64,000 nucleotides of DNA from Magicicada septendecula. Its lineage: Eukaryota; Arthropoda; Insecta; Hemiptera; Cicadidae. Positions 10,557 to 20,405 of the stretch are shown here, one piece after another. The stretch's first letter is position 1. Each line of letters begins with the position of its first letter. The translations under genes were made by a program, and so were the position numbers. Under the pieces are notes generated by a model. The model was not told where the DNA came from. It did no database searches and saw nothing but the letters and a program-made list of their open reading frames with translations. The stretch covers positions 431,933,528 to 431,997,527 of the forward strand of contig CM068369.1 in assembly GCA_034769895.1 (NCBI GenBank). Reading direction: 5' to 3'.

Positions 10557-11411
10557 AAAAACTTTACTCTCAGGACGTGACTCCTTTGAACTACCAAGAC
10601 ATATTAGATGCCTTACAAGAAAAAACTAAGTGATTTGAAGGTGTATGTGTGGCGTGTAAAGTACAACTGTGTGATAAATGTAACCAGGTAACAAATGACT
10701 TTAATTTTGGTAACTCACGTTCCAATGGTCGTTTATTCTCTCACTGGACACTTCCTTCGGGTAGTTTCTCAATCTCGCCTCTTCGGGTGTACACTGAATC
10801 TATTTAAAGTCAAATTTTGCGATCATTACTTTTTCCGCACTTTTTGTCAAAACGTTTGGCAGTAGAATCTCGTTCAAACGCCGCCGCTACGAATCATCTG
10901 TTTACCGTTGATTCAGAAATCTGCCACTGCAGCGCTGATTCCCATACAGTGTTGAGGAAGGCTTAGTGTATTGTTTGTTTACGTTCGGGGGAATTATTTG
11001 TCACGTTAGTCAGTCAATGCGAACACAGCAGAATTCGTTCTCTATTTAAATGTTTGGTCCCTCCTGGGCCGTCGACGTTCTGGCTGCGTGATTTCTATTA
11101 AAATTTGCCATATCGCTGCTCTATTTCAGCGATACTTTTTGGCATAGACTCTCGTTGAGGTTAAGTCAGTCGGTTATGTCTATGTACGGGAAAAGCCTTC
11201 CTGCCGTGTCTTGTCGATTTCTCGCCTCTTTGGTTTCGCCTTAGCTGCGTTGATCAGTGTTGTGTGAGATGCATCAGTTCTGGAGTTCAATCTTCAAGTG
11301 TTTTTGGGTCGAATTTGGTCTCGCTTTTATACTAAATCAGGATGACTGTTTTCATCGACTTCCGGTATATTTGTGTAAAAATTCTTTCTAGATTGTTCGA
11401 GAATAAACGAA

Positions 11412-11690
11412 ATGGAATGTCATAGAACAATTTTCACTTCCGTAGAAGCTTTTAGAACGAATTTCTTATTCTTCATACAAAGGATATTTCAAAATTTACA
11501 CTGGTATTTATCAAACAGTTTCACATTAGTACTTACAATTTGTATGCCATTAATGCATTTAGATTCCTTGTTTTTAACTGAATCTAGCGATACTAAATAT
11601 GATTGGTATCTAATTAACTTAAGTCTAATAAACAATACGATATACAACCCTCACCTTGAGTTGTTGTCATTGAAAACTCAATTTTTATAA
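11412..11690 (+). CDS. LTR-borne antisense ORF, 92 codons, 5' LTR copy
   Basis: Second copy of the ORF at 2053-2331. It has the same length and differs at one residue. No recognised domain; predicted hydrophobic segments only. Whether it is translated is unknown. Confidence 0.3.
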   Translation: MECHRTIFTSVEAFRTNFLFFIQRIFQNLHWYLSNSFTLVLTICMPLMHLDSLFLTESSDTKYDWYLINLSLINNTIYNPHLELLSLKTQFL

Positions 11691-12994
11691 CAAAAATTGT
11701 TGTGGAGTTACAAAGTTCCTTCCACAAGCTGAACATTTACTACTACTACTTTCCTACAACAAAATAAACAAATTTTAACATCAATAAAACACAAATAAAT
11801 ACAATTTTATATGGCCTCTGCTCATGGCCTAGATTCTTGTCAGTTTTCTAATACAATGATTAGTCTTTTTCTTTAATATATGTATTATTTCACTACTATA
11901 CACACAGAGTTTATTATTTTGTCTATCTTTTGTGACACCTGTTTACTTTGTACATATATTATATTTATTACAAGATGACATAGCATCATTGATTGGTCTT
12001 GAGATGTCATTTTTTATGGTGTGACAAATCTCACTCTAATTAGTTAAATTCTTTTAGAATTGACTTTACTTCCAACTGAGTTTGTTTCTTATTAAGGTAT
12101 TCTGATGTATTGTACCTTTCTATCTTATTTTTGTTAGTATTATGTAAGTATTTAGCCAGATATGATTATTTTTGTACTGGATAATTGGCTTCAGCCATAC
12201 ATGGTATAAGTAAATATTTTGCTGACTTGACTATTACAATGTTAAAGTTGGTCAGGTATATTAGCATAGTTGCTTCATATCATATTACAGCTTTCTAATG
12301 CAATTTGGTTGCATTTCGGCAACATTAAATTCATAAATTATACAATATTAGATGCCTATTACATGTTTTTAGTTAACACTGTTTTTGGCTATTTTGACTG
12401 CTTTTTATTCATTTGACAGCTTCCTTTATTTAAGATAAATTGTTCACTATTGTCTGCTTGACAATTACATATAGTTTTTATTTAAATCTGATAATAATTA
12501 ATTTTTTCATGAAATCTTGGTGTATGGTCTCAAATCCAACACATTAATATTTTTTGTCATTGCAAATATACAATTTTTATTTTAAGTGAAACTCTTTCTA
12601 ATAATGTATTTAAATCATTTAATACATTTATTTTATTTACGTCACATACTATAATAATGGATCATGTCCATTTATTCACAAAAAATGGTTTTTAATACTC
12701 TATTCATAGTTATAAAACTTAATAATTATTGACTTTATTCTGGTGGATTCTGACATTATTTCTCTCTCTTATAGTGTCTTATGGTTTTTTCACTCTTATT
12801 CACTTTAATAATATATATGGGGTTTTGTCTTAGTCATAGTTTGGTCGTTTTTTCAAGTTGATAGAAATAATTATTATACAAAATTACACAATTTTTTGGG
12901 ACTACTTGGGTTCGATACTGTTCACTTCACTTTCCTCTTATGCTAACTTACTATATAAATGATTTCTTTTTATGGAACGTTCTGTGACGTTACA

Positions 12995-12998
12995 ATAT
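12995..12998. repeat. Target-site duplication (ATAT), right of element 1
   Basis: Matches 744-747 and joins the right flank, which reads on as AT-rich DNA. Confidence 0.8.
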
Positions 12999-13232
12999 TT
13001 ATAATTTGGTAAACTCCATCAGTGCAGACAACTGAACTGAGCTTTATACACTTTGTAATCACAGTATTATTATCAAACTTGTGCATTAAGAAACAATAGA
13101 TTTTAGTAAGATTTATTCTACTAACATCTTGTGTACTGGTTAAGTATATGGAAGCAGAAAATATTATATAGGTCATTATAAAAAGTAATTTATTATGTAA
13201 AACATGCTGTATTTACCTCTTTCTATTTCTCA

Positions 13233-13286
<54 letters not shown>

Positions 13287-13542
13287 TTTATTTGTTTATA
13301 AGTTATGTAACTTTTTATTTTTTCGACTTTGACACATATGTCATTAATCTTTAATAAACATTCTTTGTGCTACACAAACTTATGCCAGAATATTTCCATA
13401 TGTGTCTAATGTCTGAGGTTTAGAGTAAATATATAAAATGTAAAATATGACTTCTGTAAAAATTAACATATTAAAATATATATAATTTGTGATGTTTTCA
13501 ATTTGTTCTTCTGCAAGTAGATAATATTGTATATTCTTTTTA
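12999..13542. other. Flank between element 1 and Penelope-like element 1
   Basis: AT-rich DNA with no recognised gene. It holds a (CA)n microsatellite at about 13234-13284. Confidence 0.6.
13234..13284. repeat. (CA)n microsatellite
   Basis: About 25 uninterrupted CA repeats. Confidence 0.95.
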
Positions 13543-13589
13543 ACACCTGACGCACGTTTCACTGAAAAATATCAGTATCATCAGAGGTT
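13543..13589 (-). ncRNA. Hammerhead-type ribozyme motif of Penelope-like element 1
   Basis: Minus strand: stem I ACCT/AGGT; core CTGATGA (13584-13578); stem II ACTGA/TCAGT with a 6-nt loop; core GAAA; minimal stem III (ACG TG CGT); GTC before the predicted cleavage between 13549 and 13548. Hammerheads with very short stem III are established in Penelope-like elements and are thought to work as dimers; the 8-nt stem III is self-complementary with G-U pairs. One departure from the textbook form: an extra U sits between CTGATGA and stem II. Cleavage activity is inferred. Confidence 0.6.
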
Positions 13590-13778
13590 TCTAAGTGAAT
13601 TAATAACAATCGAAATAATTCTATTAATATAAAATTAACGAATAATCGAATTTGTATTGATTTTAATGTAAAATAAAATAACTGATAATCGAATTAGGTC
13701 GATTAGTTAACGATTGTTTTAATGTTTATTTTCTTCAGCAGCTGTTTTCTCGGTTATATTTGAAATTTTGTTTATATT

Positions 13779-15080
13779 TTATTCATTTTTATTTTTATTT
13801 TTTAGTAAATTTATAATTTTAAATAGATCGTCTTGTTTTGTTTTTATTTGGGTTTGTTCTTTAATTAATAAATTATTGTTATTGTGTTTGTAAATGTTAA
13901 GATTTTCCCAAATATTCATTTTTTGACCTTTTTGTATGTTTTTAATTAATTTTATATTTTCAATGTTTGGAAACTGGTGGTTATTATTTAGACAATGTGT
14001 GGCTAAATTAGATTTATAAATATTTGGTTTTATATATGCATTGCGGTGTTGAACGAATCTATCTCGTAGTTATTTTCTTCGTCTGGCCCACGTAAAATTT
14101 ATTACAATCTGGACATTCTATTTTATATATTCCATTTTTATTGTGAGTATTGGATTTAGTTTTAGGTTTTATTTTATTACAAATTATATTATCTGTATTA
14201 TAAGATATTTTTAAATTAGTATCTTTAAATATTTTATTTAGTTTTTGAGTTATATTTCCATAATAAGTGAAGGTTGTATATTTTATATTATTATTAATAG
14301 ATGAATTTTTAAATGTAGTGTTTTTAAGAATTTTATTAGTGATTTTATGTTTAATTTTATTTTCTAATTTATTAATAGTTTTTATTTTGTATCCATTTTT
14401 AACTGCTATTTGTTGGATAATTTTTCTTTCTTTGTTTCTTTCTGTGTTATTTAATGGGATCCTAAGCATTCGGTAAATCATGGAATTAAATACTGCCATT
14501 TTGTGTTGGGGAGGATGATTAGAAGTATTTGGTATTACTAAGTCAGTTTGAGAAGGTTTCCTGTATATTGTGTATTCAAAATTTGTTTCATTTTTCTTTA
14601 TTGTTAAGTCTAAATACTTGAATTTATTATTACATTGTTCTTCTAACGTGAATTTTATTTTAGAATGTAAATTATTTATGGAGTTGAATATTTTATTTAT
14701 ATTTATACCATTGTTTTGGGAAATGTACAGAGTGTCATCAACGTATCTAAAATAACAAATTTTATTATTTCCATTGAGGCTTCTGTTCTTATTTTATCTT
14801 GTTTTTCTTGTTCTAAATTATTAATTGCGTTTTCAGTTTCGACTATGATATTATCTATTACATATTTGTTTACATTTTTAAGATTTGTTTTGTTTGATGA
14901 TTCTAGGGTAGCTATTTCGTTTTCCGTGAATTTAATATTAGATAAATTTACGAATTTTGGGTAAAAAGTGTGGTTATTATTTAATGTGTGTAAATTTTTG
15001 TTATCTTCTTTAGGTGTACTATTTATTAGTAGATTTTTAAGTTTTTTATTGATTGTGTTAAATTTAATTGTTTTGTGTTT
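13779..15080 (-). pseudogene. Penelope-type RT/GIY-YIG protein, broken
   Basis: Pieces in minus-strand order: an open N-terminal stretch carrying FTENEIATL and NAINNLEQEK, as in the region before the RT of Penelope-like proteins; then, in another frame, CYFRYVDDTLYIS (RT motif C, about 14725-14755). The 146-codon ORF 14059-14499 ends in the GIY-YIG nuclease core GIYKIECPDCNKFYVGQTKK. After a frameshift near 14075 the family C-terminus continues (RDRFVQHRNAY, then LNNNHQFPNIENIKLI) to a TAA at 13779. RT motifs A and B are absent, so it cannot be active. Penelope-like RTs prime reverse transcription with their own GIY-YIG nick. Confidence 0.8.
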
Positions 15081-15085
15081 ATTTA

Positions 15086-16029
15086 GTATTTAAACCATAT
15101 TAATATATTTATTATTCCATGTATGATAATCAAGTGTGTTGGCTAAAAGAAGATGTAAATTAATTGTCTATTAATGTAGCCGATTATAAAATAATATAAT
15201 AATATATATATTATAATATATATATTATAAAATATATATATAAAATTTCTAGCCCATCACTTAACTTAGCCATTAAAAGGGGGATTTACATACACAAATA
15301 CCGAATTTAACTTGTTAGTCCAACATATACTGGTAACCCAGAATTTTGCGTGCCTCTTAATTTGTACTTAATTGTTAAGAAAAGTGTATTGTGATCTATT
15401 TATTAGTATATTAAGAAATTTATAAGTTAACGGGTTGGTGCTGAAATGTTGAAAATAAACTGCTTGTTATGTAGAAGATATAAACAAAGTTGTTTTGTAA
15501 GTGAATGTACAGTATAAATAAAGAATATACATGGTTTTTAAATAACACATAATGTTTGAGTATTCATTAATTCTGTTATCCCTTGACAAGGTCCTTTAGT
15601 TAGTGAAACAGATTGATCTTTTATTTAGTTTTGCTAAAACTATTAAAAAAATAATGCAAGAAATTAAGACAATTATTACGACTAATTTCAAACTAAATAT
15701 TAATGATTTTTACTTCCATGTTCCTTAAAGAAATGGAAGTTTGGTGATGGCAAAAAAAATCGTGCTTGAGATTTTTGCAGATTTTGATTGTACTATCTTC
15801 AAAACATGAAAAAAGTCATTTTTCGAAAAGTGTGTGTGTGAAGATTTTTTTCTATGGCAAACAATAAAAGCTGCAAATTCAAACAGAATCAAATAATTTT
15901 TTGCATGCAGCCTGATTTGCAGAGTAGTCGTGAATTATTGTTTTTGGTGAAGATCAGTTAAGGGAAATGGGTAGTTTTCCTGCAACGTTTCATGTTTGTA
16001 TATGTGTAGTACGTTATCGGCAACAATGA
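15086..16029. other. Intergenic, no feature recognised
   Basis: AT-rich. Alternating TATA runs at about 15195-15245 form low-complexity palindromes. No supportable ORF. Confidence 0.5.
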
Positions 16030-16215
16030 AGTAGTTTAGTGTGAAAATTTCTTCCCGGGCTGTTTGGGCACAGTAGGCCTACAATGTTTTCTGCAAAACC
16101 AGATGTTTCGGCAGTGCCATCGACTGTCATCATCAGTGAAAATCGAGTGCGATAATGTGAGGTGGTATAACGTTAGTGACCACATGCACAGTACTGTGCT
16201 TAAGGCTGAATCAAT
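16030..16215 (-). mobile_element. Fragment with hammerhead-like core, probable Penelope 3' remnant
   Basis: On the minus strand CTGATGA is followed by U, a stem II candidate (GACAGT paired with ACTGCC, one mismatch) and GAAAC. This is the same order as in the two Penelope-like elements of this window, including the extra U. I cannot draw a convincing stem III or I and there is no linked coding sequence. The 73-codon minus-strand ORF overlapping it looks fortuitous. Confidence 0.35.
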
Positions 16216-18951
16216 AAGTAGAAAGAAGTAGTTTCTATGGAAATATTTTATTTCCATTATGATTTTAAATATAAATCTTAGAACATGGAAGTAATGTATG
16301 GTTCTCCATACCGATATTTAAAAAATGTTACAAATATAAATTTAAATTAAGAAAATAATTATTTTCCCACCTTTTGGAGAGTCTAATTGGCTGTCAATGG
16401 GTGCAATTGTCTTAGAAAATATTTTGCTTTTTCAGGATAGTTGATATCCAGGATGTAATATCATGATACTTGATATCCAGGATTTAATGTCAGGATACCT
16501 GACAGTTTTTAATCATTTTATAACATGCGAGTTAGAAAAAATACCGTTTTGTAAAATTGTTCGCAATTTTTATAAACAGTTGTTAAGTGTGTCAGCAGGA
16601 ATACTGAATTTATCTGCTATAACTCTAATTCAAAATGGAAAATCATAAAAATTTTAAATTTCAGTTGCAGTTATAGACAAGTATAAAAGTAAACAAAAAA
16701 AAAATATAATACAAACACTTTTGATAACAGTTACCACATGTAACACTGCTTAGTTATATGATGATAAAAATGCTGGACTTAGAAACCATGTCATTCAACA
16801 GCAGACATCAAAACATATTTGTGTAACTTCTAGGATGAAAACCTTCAAGCTTTAATGTGTTTCTAAATTTGCTGTCGTGTATAGCACACCATAAGTCTGA
16901 AATAAGTGGTTTCAGAAATCACTATGCTGTCTATACTTGGAGCACAATTATTTTACAATTTAGTTACAGACAGCAGAGTGCTGAATGTGTCAAACTGAAA
17001 TATCACCACTGTTCCATAACTGTGAAGAGTTACTGTCTTATGCATGCTACCTACTTGCCAAGACCAGCTATAGGTATTTGAATGTTTAAGAGATGAACAT
17101 GAATACTACATGAATTCGTTTAATTTTTACTCAGTAAAAGGTAACCTAAAATTTATTATAAAAAATTTAGGTGCTTAAAACGTATAATTGAAAATATTAA
17201 TATCAAAAGTTTTAAAATATGTTATAAAGAACGATATATATTCATATATTTGATAATGCAGTCTGAGTAAGTACTGGTATTTTCTCCATTCATGTGTAAA
17301 TACTGGTATTTTCTGTAAAACCAATAAATTGTACATTTAATACAGTAAAGTATTTTTATCACCTTATGTCCATAATTTGGCCTCCACATTTGTTATTTAT
17401 TTAAAACAAATAATTATTCGCTATGCGTACTAATAATTGTAATAGCAATTGAACAGAGCTTAATTAAGTACAATCCAACCATGGCCAGATTCTGTGTGAT
17501 TAATTTAACTTGTGATTTAGATAAGTGTGTAATTTGGAACAGATGTGTGAAGACAGTTAATTAGTAATCCTCAAATTTCAAGTAACACGCTGTTACTGAG
17601 GTTATGTCAGACAAAAGTATGAAACATTCGCATTCTGTAGCGCTGAACGATTACATAAAATATTGTAAGTATTTCTGCTTACGAGAGAACACACGTAGGA
17701 AGACCGCACACAGCTAAACAAACCGAAAATAAGCTACAGGTTTATCGTCAAGTCTATAAAGACTCTAATAGAAAGCAGCCGCATCCCATCCCATCTATTA
17801 ATCGTACGGGCAGACGCTTGTCAGCCCAGAATGCAAATGTATCACACAAGCAGCGTCTGCCCGTACAGTTAACAGATGTGATGGGACGCACCTTCGCTCG
17901 CCCCTCCAGTGCCCCCACCACGTCGCCAGATTGGTCGTCATCAGCTTGGATGTTGGTTCCGTAGACGCTTTGTCACGAGTACTGGCAGGGTTTTGCTTTT
18001 CGTGGTTAGAAAGCACTGTTGTGTCTCCCTCATTCCTCATCTAAAACTCGACTGAATTACTTCGGACTGGCGGCGTGATGTTTTCTGTATTCTTTACTTC
18101 TTCTGGCATGGAAGAGTAGTTCTAAAGGGTCCCAGATAAGCCTCAAAGCTTAGTAAAATAATCTAATGGAATTATGCGCTATATAATTTATTTAATAAAG
18201 AAAATGCGTGTGTTGATCGGCATGTGCGTGTGGGTATGTACTTGTCAAGTCAGGTGTTTGCAACTTTAAAAGAATATCTTACACTCAACTACTATTTATT
18301 AGTAAATTAAAATAACCCTGTTATGCATAAAATTTATACGTAGAACCATTGAGTTGAAAGTAGTCTGATTACTGGTTTTTAGAAGTGAAAGAAAGTGCCC
18401 GGGGTAAAACTTATTTCAAAATTAAGATATGATTTTACAACATTTATGTAATTGTGTGGCGTTTGTGTGGGCGAGCTGTGAGTGAGCATGTATAAGGTTT
18501 TGTTTGACACCCAATACATATGATACATGTCACAGGGTACTCGGACCAGCCGATGAAGGGGTGTCGGGAGGATGACCGTCCATCTGTCATCCTCTAGTGC
18601 AGAGAAAAATACCTAAGCTCCTCGACGCCGCCAGTCACGAACAGCCCACAGATGAGGATGCAGCTCCTGAAGTAACCCTACTGTATCTGAACCACATGCC
18701 CAGATAAAACTAAAGTTGGAAAACTCAGGTGGGATCTTTCTGTATATATCATTTCTTCTGACATCTACTACTTTCCTCCAGTCTAATCTGCAGAAACTAT
18801 GTGAAAACAGACTTATTTATTGTACAACCATAAAACATTAACCTGTAAAGTTTGGTGTGAACATGCATCAGGAATGTGTGAAACTGTAGTCTGCTTTTGT
18901 AAGATAGAATCCCATACTGAATTAATTGTGATTTTATATTATTATAATATT
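16216..18951. other. Intergenic, only small repeats
   Basis: No gene recognised. It holds a two-copy tandem repeat of about 30 bp at 16439-16498 (units begin TTGATATCCAGGAT), a long hairpin at 17781-17889, and a short hairpin at about 18571-18595 (AGGATGAC/GTCATCCT). The GC-richer stretches at 17780-18060 and 18540-18680 stand out but show no convincing ORF. Confidence 0.5.
17781..17889. repeat. Imperfect 38-bp inverted repeat with 33-nt loop
   Basis: Left arm 17781-17818 pairs with right arm 17852-17889. The inner 15 bp (AGCGTCTGCCCGTAC on the right) are perfect and the outer part has a few mismatches. A transcript of either strand would fold into a long hairpin. Candidates are a foldback/MITE remnant or a hairpin-RNA locus. 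Confidence 0.75.
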
Positions 18952-18953
18952 TA

Positions 18954-18983
18954 CGAGGGCTATCCAGAAAGTAACAGACGTTT
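18954..18983. repeat. Mariner TIR, left
   Basis: Perfect inverted match to 20258-20287, preceded by TA. It is the binding site for the element's transposase. Confidence 0.95.
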
Positions 18984-19052
18984 TGAAATAAAAAATTTAC
19001 AAAATGAAAAAACAAAATTTTATTATATACATTTGAAAGGTACACTCTTAAG

Positions 19053-20126
19053 CTATTTTTCTACATAATCGCCATTCAAATGAAAGCACTTATCATACCG
19101 TGGCACAAGTTTTTCAATACCGTCTCTGTAGAAATCTGCCACCTGCGATTTCAACCACTGGTTTACACCGGCATGCAGTTCGGCGTCAGTATCAAAGCGT
19201 TGTGTAGCGAGCCATGTCCTCATCGCTGGGAAGAGGTGATAGTCGCTCGGCGCCAAATCCGGGCTGTATGGTGGATGATCGAACACCTCCCATCCAAAAC
19301 TATCGAAGAGCTCTCGGGTACGATTGGCCGTGTGTGGACGTGCGTTGTCGTGAAAAAACAAAACCTTCGCACTAAGTTTTCCCCGACGCTTGTTTTGTAT
19401 CGCGCGCCTTAACTTTCTCAGTGTTTCACAATACCTCTCTGAGTTAATTGTTGTGCCACGTTCAAGAAAATCAACGAGAATCACTCCTTCAGAGTCCCAA
19501 AACACAGTAGCCATGATCTTTCTTGCTGACAGCGTTTGCAAACACTTCCTTGGTTTCTTGGGAGAATTTGTGTGTCCCCATTCCATCGACTGCCTTTTTG
19601 TTTCACTATTGACATGCTTCACCCAAGTCTCGTCCCCAGTTACGATACGATCGATAACTTTGTTACCATTTTTGTCGTAATCCTCGAGGAAAGTTAGTGC
19701 TGCAGCCAGTCTCTGTTTTTTGTGGTCTTCCGTTAGGATTTTCGGAATCCACCTAGCACAAAATTTGTGGTAACCAAGCTTTTCCGCCACAATTTCATGC
19801 ACCAAACTCCGTGAAATTTGGGGAAATTGTTTCGAAAGTTCCGTAATCGTGAAACGACGATCTTCACGAATTTTGTCGTTGATTTTCATCACCAGTTCAT
19901 CAGTCACATGGCTAGGTCTACCACTGCGGTCCTCATCGTGAACATTGGTACGGCCATTTTTAAAATCAATGCACCATTGCCTCACTCGGCTTTCACTCAT
20001 TATTCCTTTTCCGTACACATCACAAAGTTGGCAATAAATTTCAATTGGTTTGTGATTTTTTGCCAACAAAAACCTAATCACAGAACGCACCTCACAAGTG
20101 GCGGGATTTTCTATTGCAGCGCACAT
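19053..20126 (-). CDS. Mariner transposase
   Basis: 357 codons from ATG to TAG, close to the usual mariner length of about 345-355. The N-terminal 110 residues form the paired helix-turn-helix DNA-binding domain (VRQWCIDFKNGRTNVHDEDR and the following GRP motif region). The catalytic DDE/D domain has the first Asp in VTGDETW, the second in FFHDNARPH and the third in YSPDLAPSDYHLF. Exactly 34 residues lie between the second and third, which defines mariner DD34D. The WVKH and HPPYSPDLAPSD signatures are intact. It cuts at the TIRs and inserts at TA. No frameshift or stop is seen, so activity is plausible. Confidence 0.95.
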   Translation of the reverse strand: MCAAIENPATCEVRSVIRFLLAKNHKPIEIYCQLCDVYGKGIMSESRVRQWCIDFKNGRTNVHDEDRSGRPSHVTDELVMKINDKIREDRRFTITELSKQFPQISRSLVHEIVAEKLGYHKFCARWIPKILTEDHKKQRLAAALTFLEDYDKNGNKVIDRIVTGDETWVKHVNSETKRQSMEWGHTNSPKKPRKCLQTLSARKIMATVFWDSEGVILVDFLERGTTINSERYCETLRKLRRAIQNKRRGKLSAKVLFFHDNARPHTANRTRELFDSFGWEVFDHPPYSPDLAPSDYHLFPAMRTWLATQRFDTDAELHAGVNQWLKSQVADFYRDGIEKLVPRYDKCFHLNGDYVEK

Positions 20127-20257
20127 TTTAACACGTCACAGAGAGCAAAGTAAGAGGGGCACAGACCGCACGCTACCACAGCTGGTTGCGTACTGAGTGT
20201 TGGAACGTTCCGACACCAAGATGGCGGCTCTATCCCCGCCCACCGCCGCGGTCGGTC

Positions 20258-20287
20258 AAACGTCTGTTACTTTCTGGATAGCCCTCG
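20258..20287. repeat. Mariner TIR, right
   Basis: Perfect inverted match to 18954-18983, followed by TA. It is upstream of the transposase start, so the promoter probably lies between here and 20126. Confidence 0.95.
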
Positions 20288-20309
20288 TATATAACTCATG
20301 TTAAGGAGG

Positions 20310-20312
<3 letters not shown>

Positions 20313-20400
<88 letters not shown>
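20313..20400. repeat. (AC)n microsatellite
   Basis: About 44 AC units, lying between the mariner and the 5' LTR of element 2. Confidence 0.95.

Positions 20401-20405
<5 letters not shown>

Larger units (their letters stand above)
748..12994 (-). mobile_element. Element 1: complete Ty3/Gypsy LTR retrotransposon with giant LTRs
   Basis: A 12.25-kb element in minus orientation: 5' LTR (10107-12994), primer-binding site, gag, pol, about 1 kb of 3' untranslated DNA, then 3' LTR (748-3634). ATAT lies directly outside both ends (744-747 and 12995-12998), a 4-bp target duplication. Read in its own direction the LTR begins TGTAACG and ends GTTATA. I counted about 17 substitutions and one indel between the LTRs (roughly 0.6%), and gag and pol are open throughout, so this is a recent and possibly competent copy. 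Multi-kb LTRs are known in the Woot/Osvaldo/Ulysses group of insect Gypsy elements, and the integrase motif with E in an NPAERV context also fits that group. The clade assignment is inference. Confidence 0.95.
10107..12994 (-). repeat. 5' LTR of element 1 (2888 bp)
   Basis: Partner of 748-3634 and nearly identical over its full length. In element orientation it starts at 12994 with TGTAACG and ends at 10107 with GTTATA. The promoter and polyadenylation site must lie in here but I cannot place them confidently. It is followed by the primer-binding site and gag. Confidence 0.95.
13543..15085 (-). mobile_element. Penelope-like element 1 (decayed, internally deleted)
   Basis: Minus-strand Penelope-like retroelement: N-terminal conserved segment (about 15080-14775), reverse transcriptase from the YVDD motif on, GIY-YIG endonuclease, C-terminal segment ending near 13779, then a hammerhead-like motif at 13543-13589. 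The part of the RT between the N-terminal segment and YVDD is missing. At the joint (about 14770) the two parts are also in different frames. No terminal repeats or target duplication could be set. Confidence 0.85.
18954..20287 (-). mobile_element. Complete mariner transposon (DD34D)
   Basis: 1334 bp with perfect 30-bp terminal inverted repeats (18954-18983 and 20258-20287, outer end CGAGGGCTATCC) and flanking TA duplications (18952-18953 and 20288-20289). One full-length transposase ORF lies inside. Size, TIR length and target site fit the mariner family. With perfect TIRs and an open transposase it looks young. Confidence 0.95.

Noticed and set aside
17798..18040. 80-codon minus-strand ORF
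   Set aside because: It overlaps the long hairpin and has no domain; it is a by-product of the local GC-rich sequence.
13234..20400. (CA)n arrays as a CRISPR-like or regulatory repeat
   Set aside because: Plain dinucleotide microsatellites without spacers.
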